Positions 1 to 6,515 of a stretch of DNA of 15,953 nucleotides are shown here, piece after piece. The notes beneath the pieces are model-generated. The model worked only from the letters and a program-made list of their open reading frames with translations. It ran no database searches and had not been told where the DNA came from. Each line of letters starts with the position of its first letter. Within the stretch, counting starts at the first letter, position 1. A program made the position numbers and the translations under genes. The stretch spans positions 1-15,953 of the forward strand of contig JAOACU010000028.1 of NCBI GenBank assembly GCA_026417715.1. The letters are read 5' to 3'. This DNA comes from Anaerolineae bacterium (GTDB taxonomy: Bacteria; Chloroflexota; Anaerolineae; UBA4142).

Positions 1-1019
1 AAGAGACAGCCACAGGCGTGCGGCAACGCCTTGAGGAAATTGCCTTGCGCACGCGCGTGTCCAATACCTTGCATTGTTTGGGTTTAGAAGAGTGGCTAGA
101 GCGCTTTGACGCTGCTGGCATTCCGATCGTTATCCTGAAAGGCGTTGCCCTGACCGCGTTAGTGTATGGTCGCGCGTCACTGAGGCGGATGCAAGATGTG
201 GATATACTGGTGCGGCGCGCGGATTTCCAGCGCGCGGAAGAATTGTTGCGCGCTGCAGGTTTCTTACGCTATCGCGATCTAAGTGGCGCGTTGGGTCCAA
301 CGCTTCGCACACAATCTCACTGGATCAAGACTACTCCTGCTAGCGCGCTTGATCTGCATTGGCACCTTGTGGATTCGGGATACTATGCCTATCGTGTGCC
401 CATCGAGTGGTTTTGGGAGCACACAATCAAGGTGCCGTTTTGGGGACGCGAGATACGCGTGTTCACACCCGAAGCACAGTTGCTTCATCTCGCGGCACAT
501 TTGGAGTTGCATCATGCAGGCGATGGTTGGTTATCGTTGTATGACATCGCCGCACTAGTGCACAAATTCGGCGACAAACTAGATTGGGAATTAGTTTTAG
601 ACGCTGCTATACGTTTTGAGTGGAACGGTTCATTGTATCGCACACTTCAGCACGCCCACGACGCGTTCGGCGTGTCCATTCCATCGCCAGTGCGCGAACG
701 ACTCGCGCGTCTACCTACGAGTTGGCACGAGCGTCTTGCGCGCGTGTTGGCAACACCTGCCGCGCATCCTGCGGCATTCGTTTTCGATGGTTGGTGGCAA
801 CCGGGTGTGCGTGGCAAGGTGCGGTATTGGTGGCGTTCGCTTTTTCCTGCAGCCGAATTTATGCAGACGCACGGCACTATTCGCACCCGACGTGAATTGA
901 TCTGGCAGTACCTATTGCGGCTGGGGCGCGGCTTGTGGCGCATTCCGCGCGCGCTGTGGGCGGCAGTCTTACGAAGTGGTGTTTTTCGGAGTATTGAGGG
1001 GAACATCAACTCGGTATAA
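1..1019 (+). CDS. Nucleotidyltransferase family protein (NTP_transf_5-like), 5' end outside window
   Basis: The reading frame is open to the left edge. A GTG at 18 is a possible start, but the conserved core begins only about 37 residues after it, while this family usually has a longer N-terminal part, so I treat the gene as truncated by the window. Counting from the GTG, the core shows IVILKG (37-42), an RRMQDVDILV segment (56-65) whose two acidic residues D60 and D62 match the metal-binding pair of a nucleotidyltransferase fold, then LDLHWHL near 112 and a helical LLHLAAHLELHH near 155. These features match the uncharacterised nucleotidyltransferase family PF14907, often found in polysaccharide or exosortase loci. 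The substrate is unknown. The C-terminus is Arg/Trp-rich. A glycosyltransferase remnant follows at 1340, which fits a decayed surface-polysaccharide locus. Family call is good; function is inferred. Confidence 0.82.
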   Translation, partial: ETATGVRQRLEEIALRTRVSNTLHCLGLEEWLERFDAAGIPIVILKGVALTALVYGRASLRRMQDVDILVRRADFQRAEELLRAAGFLRYRDLSGALGPTLRTQSHWIKTTPASALDLHWHLVDSGYYAYRVPIEWFWEHTIKVPFWGREIRVFTPEAQLLHLAAHLELHHAGDGWLSLYDIAALVHKFGDKLDWELVLDAAIRFEWNGSLYRTLQHAHDAFGVSIPSPVRERLARLPTSWHERLARVLATPAAHPAAFVFDGWWQPGVRGKVRYWWRSLFPAAEFMQTHGTIRTRRELIWQYLLRLGRGLWRIPRALWAAVLRSGVFRSIEGNINSV

Positions 1020-1261
1020 AAGTGGATCGCTCATGGGAAGGAAGACGTTACAGGAAGGCGAGGGGGCTTGGAAACCATCTGCCGCAGGTAGCGACCCCAC
1101 AGGCCCGACAAAAATACTGCAAGGCGATGCACGCGCGCTGCAGCGGATTCAGGTGGCGGTGGTCGTGCAAGAATTCAAAACGAGCGACGGGCAGATGTAA
1201 GAAACACTTGCTCAAGCCCCGAAAGCGTTCGAGGCATGATGCTAAGGCGGACCAAAGACAT
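1020..1261. other. Unassigned GC-rich intergenic stretch
   Basis: About 240 bases with no convincing gene. Short frames exist on both strands, for example 1022-1285 on the plus strand, but they are very basic, lack a ribosome site and resemble no family I know. On the minus strand a start-less frame of about 78 codons contains a Cys-rich YFCRACGVATCGRWF that faintly recalls a zinc ribbon, which is too weak to call. Some pairing is possible: GCACG near 1129 with CGTGC near 1164, and GGGC near 1064 with GCCC near 1102. I do not recognise RNase P, tmRNA, SRP RNA, 6S RNA or a riboswitch. It may be a decayed gene or mobile element, or an unknown RNA. Confidence 0.4.
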
Positions 1262-1302
1262 CACGGCTGGTGCAAAGTCTATTGACAAGCGAATAAATTC
1301 AC
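1262..1302. repeat. Short copy of the CACGGCTGGTGCAAAG repeat
   Basis: Bases 1262-1278 (CACGGCTGGTGCAAAGT) match the left end of the palindromic element at 6516-6658 exactly. Bases 1289-1302 (GCGAATAAATTCAC) match the minus-strand reading of 6629-6642 in that element. Here the two end motifs lie only 10 bases apart, so this is a minimal or internally deleted copy. It carries no coding sequence. Confidence 0.75.
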
Positions 1303-1339
1303 TTCTTTGTAGGCCTCCCAATCATCGGTAAAAAGATAG

Positions 1340-1450
1340 CGTGCTGACGATTACACCATTTTTGTTGGCTACGTTTCGCCTGAGGAATTGCCTCGATACT
1401 ATCGCATCGCAACGATCTTCTGTGCGCCGAACACAGGATTTGAAAGTTTT
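1340..1450 (+). pseudogene. Remnant of a family 4 glycosyltransferase (internal fragment)
   Basis: In the frame starting at 1340 the sequence reads RADDYTIFVGYVSPEELPRY and then, from about 1400, YRIATIFCAPNTGFESF. This is the typical middle of GT4 glycosyltransferases, where VGYVS..ELP.YY..A.IFCAPN...ES leads into the donor-sugar binding region (compare PimA-type mannosyltransferases). A stop lies directly upstream at 1337-1339. Downstream the similarity ends at about 1435-1450, where the promoter of the next gene begins, so the glycine-rich continuation that normally follows is missing, as is the whole N-terminal half. There is no start or ribosome site. It is therefore a leftover about 35 codons long, probably from the polysaccharide locus that includes the gene upstream. 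Confidence 0.72.
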
Positions 1451-1479
1451 TTGACTTTCCCAAACCAACGTGGTAAAAT
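1451..1479 (+). promoter_or_regulatory. Sigma-70 promoter of the coiled-coil gene
   Basis: TTGACT at 1451-1456 and TAAAAT at 1474-1479 are separated by 17 bases. Each differs from consensus at one base. Transcription would start near 1486, leaving a leader of roughly 17 bases before the ATG at 1503, with AGGAGG at 1491-1496. The -35 box lies at the very end of the glycosyltransferase remnant. Confidence 0.82.
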
Positions 1480-1502
1480 GTCAACGCAACAGGAGGTCGG
1501 TA

Positions 1503-2336
1503 ATGCCAACGAGTGCACTTAGGCGTCCTTCGTTTCAGATCACGGCGGCGATACGAAGCGAAATCGAAAAGATCGTTGATGCACGCATCCGCGAAGCCCA
1601 CGTCACGCGCGAAGATTTCAGCGAGTTAAAGAAAGTTGTGGGCGAACTTGCGGTCGCGCAAAAAGAACTTGCCGAAGCACAAAAGCGCACGGAACAGCGC
1701 GTCAACGAACTTGCCGAGGCGCAAAAGCGCACGGAACAGCGCGTCGATCGGCTAGAGATCGTTGTCCAAGAACTTGCCGAGGCGCAAAAGCGAACTGAAG
1801 AGCGTGTCCAGCAATTGACGATTGCCCAGCAACGGATGACCGAGGAAATCGCTGCGCTTGCCCGGCGCCTCTCCAAAGCCGAGGATCGGTTGGGACGCGT
1901 GATTGGGCAGAATCTCGAACGCGAGTATCGCGAAAAAGCATATTCGTACTTGGGACGAGTGTTGCGCGACATTCAGGTTGTCTCACTGCAAGACCTGGAA
2001 GCCGATTTGGAACGGCACCTTTCCGAAGCCGAACTCGAGGATTTGATCCTGTTGGATGTGTTGCTACGTGGCAAGCCGCGTCAACCTATTGCTGTTCCTG
2101 AAATCTGGCTAGCCCTCGAAGTATCGGCAGTTGTGGATCGGGTGGATGTGGAACGCGCTCAACGTCGCGCGGCATTGCTACGCAAGGCAGGATATTTGGC
2201 TGTCCCTGCCGTAGCCGGTGAGGAGACAACGCTCGGCGGTGCAGAAGCCGCACGGACGGAACGCGTGGTGCTATTCGAAGACGGCAAGCGACAGTATTGG
2301 GAAGAAGCCGTCGCGCGAATTATCGCAGACGCGTGA
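1503..2336 (+). CDS. Coiled-coil protein with degenerate PD-(D/E)XK nuclease-like C-terminus
   Basis: 277 residues. The ATG at 1503 is chosen over an in-frame GTG at 1470 because AGGAGG (1491-1496) sits 6 bases ahead of it and the promoter overlaps the longer version. Residues about 40-130 form a long charged coiled coil containing three copies of ELAEAQKRTE(Q/E)RV (residues 55-68, 69-82 and 90-103). The C-terminal part (about 135-277) has LILLDVLLRG, then EIWLALEVSAVVDRVDVERA and AALLRKAGYLAVPAVAGEE. This matches a family common in Chloroflexota and Thermus whose C-terminus resembles PD-(D/E)XK nucleases. D185 and E206 could be the acidic residues, but the Lys of E-x-K is Ser (E206-V-S208), so activity is doubtful. 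It is a single-gene unit with its own promoter and terminator. Role unknown. Confidence 0.85.
   Translation: MPTSALRRPSFQITAAIRSEIEKIVDARIREAHVTREDFSELKKVVGELAVAQKELAEAQKRTEQRVNELAEAQKRTEQRVDRLEIVVQELAEAQKRTEERVQQLTIAQQRMTEEIAALARRLSKAEDRLGRVIGQNLEREYREKAYSYLGRVLRDIQVVSLQDLEADLERHLSEAELEDLILLDVLLRGKPRQPIAVPEIWLALEVSAVVDRVDVERAQRRAALLRKAGYLAVPAVAGEETTLGGAEAARTERVVLFEDGKRQYWEEAVARIIADA
1665..1811 (+). repeat. Three in-frame 42-bp coding repeats
   Basis: Units start at 1665, 1707 and 1770, each beginning GAACTTGCCGA and encoding the 14-residue coiled-coil unit of the surrounding gene. The first two are directly adjacent and nearly identical. The third follows a 21-base spacer and has diverged more. 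Such units can expand or contract by slippage or recombination. Confidence 0.85.
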
Positions 2337-2351
2337 TAACCTTGTCGAGCG

Positions 2352-2389
2352 AAAAAAAGAGCGACGCGTAGGCGCGTCGCTCTTTTTTT
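2352..2389. terminator. Strong bidirectional intrinsic terminator
   Basis: Perfect 10-bp stem GAGCGACGCG (2359-2368) with CGCGTCGCTC (2373-2382) and a TAGG loop. Seven A (2352-2358) precede it and seven T (2383-2389) follow it, so it works on both strands. It lies 15 bases after the stop of the coiled-coil gene. Confidence 0.93.
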
Positions 2390-2471
2390 GACATCTCAAG
2401 GTGTTGATGGTATCCTATTCATCCACTATTGAATAAACATCTTGCGCAAATATCGGAAAATTCGCAACGCG

Positions 2472-2492
2472 GGACAAGTTTAAGACTTGTCC
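2472..2492. repeat. Short palindrome in the apgM leader
   Basis: GGACAAGT (2472-2479) pairs with ACTTGTCC (2485-2492) around a TTAAG loop. It ends 33 bases before the apgM start codon, so it would be in the 5' leader if transcription starts upstream. There is no T-run after it. It resembles the short dispersed palindromes common between genes in Chloroflexota. A regulatory role is possible but not shown. Confidence 0.6.
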
Positions 2493-2525
2493 TATCCCTG
2501 CGCAACATCATTGAGGAGGTTCAAT

Positions 2526-3731
2526 ATGGATTTTGATTTTCTTAAGGACGTGGTTACTCCTGCACAAACCAAGATCGTGTTGCTTGTAATGGATGGGCTG
2601 GGCGGATTGCCGCTCGAACCCGGGGGTAAGACAGAATTGGAGACTGCGCACACACCGAACTTGGACGCGTTGGCTGCGCGCTCTGCGCTTGGTCTTGCCG
2701 ATCCTGTCGCGCCTGGTATCACACCGTGCAGTGGTCCCGGACACCTAGGCATTTTCGGCTATGATCCGATGCGGTACGAAATTGGGCGTGGGGTGCTCGA
2801 GGCGCTTGGTATTGATTTCGACTTGGGACCCAAAGACGTTGCCGCGCGCGGCAATTTTGCAACGGTGGACGCGGCGGGCTTGTTGACCGATCGTCGCGCA
2901 GGGCGCATTCCAACTGAAGTGAACCGAGAACTGGTGCAGGTGTTACGAACGATCAAAATTCCCGGCGTGCAGATTTTCGTCGAAACGGTCAAAGAACATC
3001 GTTTTGTTTTCGTGATGCGTGGTGCGGGCTTGGGCGATGCACTCACCGAAACAGACCCACAACGTCTCGGTGTGCCGCCGCTGCCTGTCAAAGCGCTGGA
3101 TGCTAAATCGCGTAAAGCCGCGAAATTGGTCAACCAATTTGTTGCCCAAGCGCGCAAATTGCTTGCCGATAAACATCCCGCGAACGCGATCTTGTTGCGC
3201 GGCTTTGCCAAGTATCCCGCGATTCCGTCATACGAAGAGGTGTTTGGTTTGCGCGCGGCGGCAATTGCGGTGTACCCAATGTATCGTGGGCTAGCCAAGT
3301 TGCTGGGGATGACTACACTGAAGGTGGACGGCGAAGCAATCGCTGATGAATTCACCACTCTTGAAAAACATTGGAACGATTTTGACTTTTTCTATGTGCA
3401 CATCAAGAAAACCGATTCAGCAGGTGAGGACGGTGATTTCGCGCGCAAGGTGCACGTGATCGAAGAAGTGGACGCGCAGATGCCGCGCCTCCTCGCGCTC
3501 AACCCCGATGTGGTGATCGTCACAGCGGATCACTCGACGCCCGCGTTGTTGAAATCGCACAGTTGGCATCCTGTGCCGGTGTTGCTGCACAGCAAGTTTG
3601 TGCGCGCGGATGGCATTGCCGAATTCGGCGAACGCGCGTGTGCGCGTGGAAGTTTGGGACGATTGCGCGCGCAAGAATTGATGCCGATTGCGTTAGCAAA
3701 CGCGCAACGACTCACCAAGTTTGGCGCGTGA
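2526..3731 (+). CDS. apgM: 2,3-bisphosphoglycerate-independent phosphoglycerate mutase, archaeal type
   Basis: 401 residues, the usual length. It interconverts 3- and 2-phosphoglycerate in glycolysis and gluconeogenesis in the cytoplasm, through a phosphoserine intermediate and two metal ions. The ATG at 2526 has AGGAGG at 2514-2519, six bases away; an upstream GTG at 2487 lacks this and is rejected. The alkaline-phosphatase-superfamily signature is complete in outline: VMDGLGGLP (metal ligand D23), CSGPGHLGIFGYDP with the presumed catalytic S69, KKTDSAGEDGDF (D297), TADHSTP (D335, H336) and SHSWHPVPVLL (H345). One oddity: the position four after D297, a His metal ligand in classical iPGMs (D-x3-H), is Glu301 here. 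No terminator separates it from its leader. A hairpin follows the stop, so the phosphate transporters downstream are at most partly co-transcribed. Confidence 0.95.
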   Translation: MDFDFLKDVVTPAQTKIVLLVMDGLGGLPLEPGGKTELETAHTPNLDALAARSALGLADPVAPGITPCSGPGHLGIFGYDPMRYEIGRGVLEALGIDFDLGPKDVAARGNFATVDAAGLLTDRRAGRIPTEVNRELVQVLRTIKIPGVQIFVETVKEHRFVFVMRGAGLGDALTETDPQRLGVPPLPVKALDAKSRKAAKLVNQFVAQARKLLADKHPANAILLRGFAKYPAIPSYEEVFGLRAAAIAVYPMYRGLAKLLGMTTLKVDGEAIADEFTTLEKHWNDFDFFYVHIKKTDSAGEDGDFARKVHVIEEVDAQMPRLLALNPDVVIVTADHSTPALLKSHSWHPVPVLLHSKFVRADGIAEFGERACARGSLGRLRAQELMPIALANAQRLTKFGA

Positions 3732-3748
3732 AAACGACGGAGGACGAA

Positions 3749-3797
3749 AGACGAAGGACGAATGCTTTTCTATCCTTCGTCCTTCGTCTCATTTTTT
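3749..3797 (+). terminator. Probable intrinsic terminator after apgM
   Basis: AGACGAAGGACGAA (3749-3762) pairs perfectly with TTCGTCCTTCGTCT (3776-3789) across a 13-base loop, and TTTTTT (3792-3797) follows after two bases. The large loop and the short gap before the T-run make it less ideal than the one at 2352. The stem is made of GACGAAGGACGAA units, a type of dispersed repeat seen in many such genomes, so it may be an inserted repeat acting as terminator. Confidence 0.7.
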
Positions 3798-3816
3798 AGA
3801 CACGAGGTTGTGCTGA

Positions 3817-4812
3817 ATGATTTTTGATCTACCTTTCACGGTTCTGCTACTGGTCGCGCTTGCACTCACATTCGATTTTTTGAACGGCTTTCACGATAGT
3901 TCAAATATCGTGGCAACGATGATTGCCTCGCGCGCAATGAATGGACAGAGGGCACTTGCTATCACTGCGATTGCACACTTTTTCGGTCCATTTCTTTTTG
4001 GTGTCGCGGTGGCAACGACGGTAGGACACGAGGTTTTGAACGATGTTGAAATCAAGTTGTCGGTCACAATGTCTGCGCTGGTTGCCGCGATCATTTGGAA
4101 CTTGATAACGTGGTACTTTGGCATTCCATCGAGTTCTTCGCACGCGCTCATCGGTGGAATGTTGGGTGCGGCGGTACTCGAAAGTGGTTGGGGTGTTGTC
4201 AAAATGGCGGGCTTGATCAAAGTGCTGATCGCCCTCACCACATCGCCCATCATCGGTTTGACGGTGGGTTTTATCGTGATGAAGGTTACGCTGTTTTTGG
4301 CGCGGCCGTTTCCGCCGAGTATCAACGCGTTTTTCAAACGGAGTCAACTCATCACCGCGCTTGCACTTGCGCTTTCACACGGTACGAACGATGCCCAGAA
4401 AACAATGGGTGTGATCACGATGGGTTTGGTTTCGGCGGGAGTGCTCAAAGAATTTCACGTGCCGTTTTGGGTGATTGTGGTCAGCGCGGCGGCGATTGCC
4501 TTGGGCACGTGGCTTGGCGGTTGGCGTCTGATCAAAACACTCGGCGGCAAGTTTTTCAAGATTCGTCCGATTCACGGCTTTACCGCGCAGTTTACATCGG
4601 CGAGTGTGATCTTGTCCGCGTCATTGCTGGGCGGTCCCGTCAGCACGACTCAAGTCGTCAGTTCGGCGATTATGGGCGTGGGGTCTGCTGAGCGTTTGTC
4701 CAAAGTGCGCTGGGGTGTGGCAGGACAAATCGTGACCGCGTGGTTCACGACGATTCCTGCCGCCGCGTTGATGGCGGCAATGGTCGCGCTCGTTTTGCGA
4801 CAATGGTTCTAA
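3817..4812 (+). CDS. Inorganic phosphate transporter, PiT family (first copy)
   Basis: 331 residues, an integral membrane carrier taking up phosphate (often as a metal-phosphate complex) using the proton gradient. The ATG at 3817 follows GAGG at 3804-3807. About ten hydrophobic segments are visible. PiT hallmarks occur in both halves: DFLNGFHDSSNIVATMIASR (20-39) and LSHGTNDAQKTMGVITMG (186-203), plus GIPSSSSHALIGG (102-114) and GGPVSTTQVVSSAIMG (272-287), reflecting the inverted-repeat architecture of the family. It is followed after 109 bases by a close paralog of identical length. No PhoU-like (DUF47) partner, which often accompanies PiT genes, is in the window. No clear promoter was seen between the hairpin at 3749-3797 and this start, so transcription may come from readthrough. 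Substrate is inferred from the family; nitrate or sulfate is unlikely. Confidence 0.93.
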   Translation: MIFDLPFTVLLLVALALTFDFLNGFHDSSNIVATMIASRAMNGQRALAITAIAHFFGPFLFGVAVATTVGHEVLNDVEIKLSVTMSALVAAIIWNLITWYFGIPSSSSHALIGGMLGAAVLESGWGVVKMAGLIKVLIALTTSPIIGLTVGFIVMKVTLFLARPFPPSINAFFKRSQLITALALALSHGTNDAQKTMGVITMGLVSAGVLKEFHVPFWVIVVSAAAIALGTWLGGWRLIKTLGGKFFKIRPIHGFTAQFTSASVILSASLLGGPVSTTQVVSSAIMGVGSAERLSKVRWGVAGQIVTAWFTTIPAAALMAAMVALVLRQWF

Positions 4813-4880
4813 ACAGAGAGGTTCGCTTCGGTCAGAAAGATATTTCTCTTTGGCAAAATTCAGTACGGCTGGGCGGTTAC

Positions 4881-4906
4881 CCTGTCTCAAGGTGAGACAG
4901 GTTTTT
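4881..4906 (+). terminator. Terminator or attenuator directly ahead of the second PiT gene
   Basis: CCTGTCTC (4881-4888) pairs with GAGACAGG (4894-4901) around AAGGT, followed by TTTTTGTTTT (4902-4911; the run is T except for the G at 4907). It lies between the two PiT genes, and its T-run ends right before the ribosome site of the second one (GGGGA, 4912-4916). It either ends the first transcript or attenuates the second gene. Confidence 0.8.
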
Positions 4907-4921
4907 GTTTTGGGGAAAGAT

Positions 4922-5917
4922 ATGTCAGTGATTCCTTTATCGGTTCTTTTGCTCATCGCGCTTGCGCTTGTGTTCGATTTCCTGAATGGTTTTCACGACA
5001 GTTCAAACATCGTTGCCACGATGATCGCCTCGCGCGCGCTATCGGGGCAACAAGCGTTGACGCTGACAGCGATTGCCGAGTTCATTGGTCCGTTTTTGTT
5101 CGGTGTGGCGGTAGCAACCACGCTAGGCAACGAGGTGTTGAATCTTAACATCGTCACAATCTCCGTGACGCTGGCGGCACTTGCAGCAGCAATTGCTTGG
5201 AATCTTTTGACGTGGTGGTTGGGCATTCCATCGAGTTCGTCGCACGCGCTTGTGGGGGGCTTGATTGGCGCGGCAATCGTTGAAAATGGTTTCGCGATTG
5301 TGAAACTTGCGGGTTTGGGTAAGGTGTTACTCGCGCTGTTGATTTCGCCTCCGCTAGGTTTCGCAGTGGGCTATGGGATGATGAAGTTAGTCTTGTTCCT
5401 AGCACGAAATGCCCATCCACGCATCAACGAGTTTTTCAAACGTGCGCAAATCGTGACCGCAGTGACGCTTGCGCTTTCGCATGGCACGAACGATGCGCAG
5501 AAAACAATGGGGGTGATCACGATGGGCTTGGTCGCAACGGGGATTCTGCCGACGTTCCAAGTTCCTGTATGGGTGATTGCCGTTAGCGCGGGCGCCATCG
5601 CGCTGGGCACCTGGACTGGTGGTTGGCGACTCATTAAGACGCTGGGCGGCAAGTTTTACAAGATTCGCCCCATTCACGGTTTTACCACACAGGTTACTTC
5701 GGCGACGGTGATTTTGGGTGCGGCACTGTTGGGCGGTCCTGTCAGCACAACCCAAGTCGTCAGTTCGGCAATTATGGGCGTAGGATCGGCGCAGCGCATC
5801 TCACAGGTGCGCTGGGGCGTGGCAGGACAAATCGTGACGGCGTGGTTCACGACGATTCCTGCCGTCGCGTTGATGGCGGCAGGAATCGTCATCGTGTTGA
5901 GGATGCTAGGATTTTGA
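4922..5917 (+). CDS. Inorganic phosphate transporter, PiT family (second copy)
   Basis: 331 residues from the ATG at 4922, matching the length and start of the first copy. The in-frame ATG at 4850 would add 24 residues translated through the terminator hairpin and is rejected. The ribosome site is modest (GGGGA, 4912-4916, 5 bases away). Same PiT motifs: NGFHDSSNIVATMIASRA, GIPSSSSHALVGG, ALSHGTNDAQKTMGVITMG and GGPVSTTQVVSSAIMG. By eye about two thirds of residues match the first copy, with the C-terminal third much closer, including nearly identical DNA at 4705-4780 and 5807-5882. Charged loop residues differ (for example H54 versus E in TAIAxF), so the pair may have diverged in affinity or regulation. 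Function is assigned from the family. Confidence 0.93.
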   Translation: MSVIPLSVLLLIALALVFDFLNGFHDSSNIVATMIASRALSGQQALTLTAIAEFIGPFLFGVAVATTLGNEVLNLNIVTISVTLAALAAAIAWNLLTWWLGIPSSSSHALVGGLIGAAIVENGFAIVKLAGLGKVLLALLISPPLGFAVGYGMMKLVLFLARNAHPRINEFFKRAQIVTAVTLALSHGTNDAQKTMGVITMGLVATGILPTFQVPVWVIAVSAGAIALGTWTGGWRLIKTLGGKFYKIRPIHGFTTQVTSATVILGAALLGGPVSTTQVVSSAIMGVGSAQRISQVRWGVAGQIVTAWFTTIPAVALMAAGIVIVLRMLGF

Positions 5918-5919
5918 AG

Positions 5920-5952
5920 AGACCTCACAGGTCGTCAAGACCTGTGAGGTCT
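5920..5952. repeat. GACCTCACAGGTC palindrome between convergent genes
   Basis: AGACCTCACAGGTC (5920-5933) pairs perfectly with GACCTGTGAGGTCT (5939-5952), 14 bp with a GTCAA loop. It sits between the convergent ends of the second PiT gene and the FHA gene. Weak T-rich tracts lie on both sides, so it may also terminate both transcripts. A second copy with the same arms and a different loop lies at 13751-13785. Confidence 0.85.
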
Positions 5953-5957
5953 GAATT

Positions 5958-6422
5958 TTACTGCGCCAGAAATTTTACTTCGATGTTGCCAATCAGCAAC
6001 ACATCGCCATCATTCAAAAGCGTGCGCTGATTGGGTGGCAGGCGCTGGCCGCGCAAATAGGTGCCATTCGTCGAGTTCAAGTCTTCGATCATCCAACCAC
6101 CTTGCCAGACGATCTTGGCATGTTTGCGCGAGACGCCGGCTTCGGATTTGCCTCCAAACGGTGACAAGTCCACGTCCGGTTTCCACGTGCCGCTACTTTC
6201 TGCGCGTCCAATGATGGCTTCTTTTTTCAATGGCACATGGATCGTTTGTCCGGCGACGACCAAACGACACGGCGCAAGCGGCACGCCCATTCGTTCAGGC
6301 GGTGGTGGAACCGGCGGTGGAGTGGGAGGGTGTTGGCTCTCGGGCAATGTGAGCGATGCGCCGCATTGTGCACAGAACGCCGCGCTGGCATCATTTTCAG
6401 CCGTGCAGACTGGACATTTCAT
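5958..6422 (-). CDS. Zinc-ribbon and FHA domain protein
   Basis: 154 residues. The N-terminus is a four-Cys zinc ribbon (C3, C6, C17, C20: CPVC and CAQC). A proline-rich linker follows (about 31-43), then a C-terminal FHA domain (about 52-153) with the phosphothreonine-binding pattern: IIGRAES (R73), SRKHAKI (S98, R99, H101) and LNSTNGTYL (N119). FHA domains bind phosphothreonine peptides, so this is probably an adaptor in Ser/Thr kinase signalling, located in the cytoplasm since no signal or membrane segment is present. The start is supported by AAGGAG about 8 bases upstream and by a promoter at 6469-6497. No kinase or phosphatase is adjacent, so the partner is unknown. It converges with the second PiT gene. 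Confidence 0.9.
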   Translation of the reverse strand: MKCPVCTAENDASAAFCAQCGASLTLPESQHPPTPPPVPPPPERMGVPLAPCRLVVAGQTIHVPLKKEAIIGRAESSGTWKPDVDLSPFGGKSEAGVSRKHAKIVWQGGWMIEDLNSTNGTYLRGQRLPPNQRTLLNDGDVLLIGNIEVKFLAQ

Positions 6423-6468
6423 CTTTCGCTTCTCCTTTTTGTCTCACGATACCTTTATCTTTGTCTAC

Positions 6469-6497
6469 ATAGTACACGATTTTGCATAATCTGTCGA
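6469..6497 (-). promoter_or_regulatory. Sigma-70 promoter of the FHA gene
   Basis: On the minus strand TCGACA (6497-6492) and TACTAT (6474-6469) are separated by 17 bases, with one and two mismatches to consensus. Transcription would start near 6462, about 40 bases before the start codon at 6422. Confidence 0.7.
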
Positions 6498-6515
6498 GTG
6501 CCTCAGCGTTTACTC

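Noticed and set aside
1022..1285. Open frame of 87 codons after the first gene
   Set aside because: It is very basic, has no ribosome site, resembles no family and runs into a repeat copy.
1707..1811. Repeat-like units that might be a CRISPR array
   Set aside because: The units are in-frame coding repeats of a coiled coil with no unique spacers of constant size.
2404..2432. Possible apgM promoter TTGATG with TATTGA at 17 bases
   Set aside because: Four and three matches to consensus are too few to support a call, although some promoter must lie between the terminator at 2389 and the start at 2526.
2487..2525. Upstream GTG start for apgM
   Set aside because: It would read through the palindrome and has no ribosome site, while ATG 2526 has a perfect AGGAGG at good spacing.
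4850..4921. Longer N-terminus for the second PiT protein
   Set aside because: The extra 24 codons cross a terminator hairpin and are absent from the paralog.
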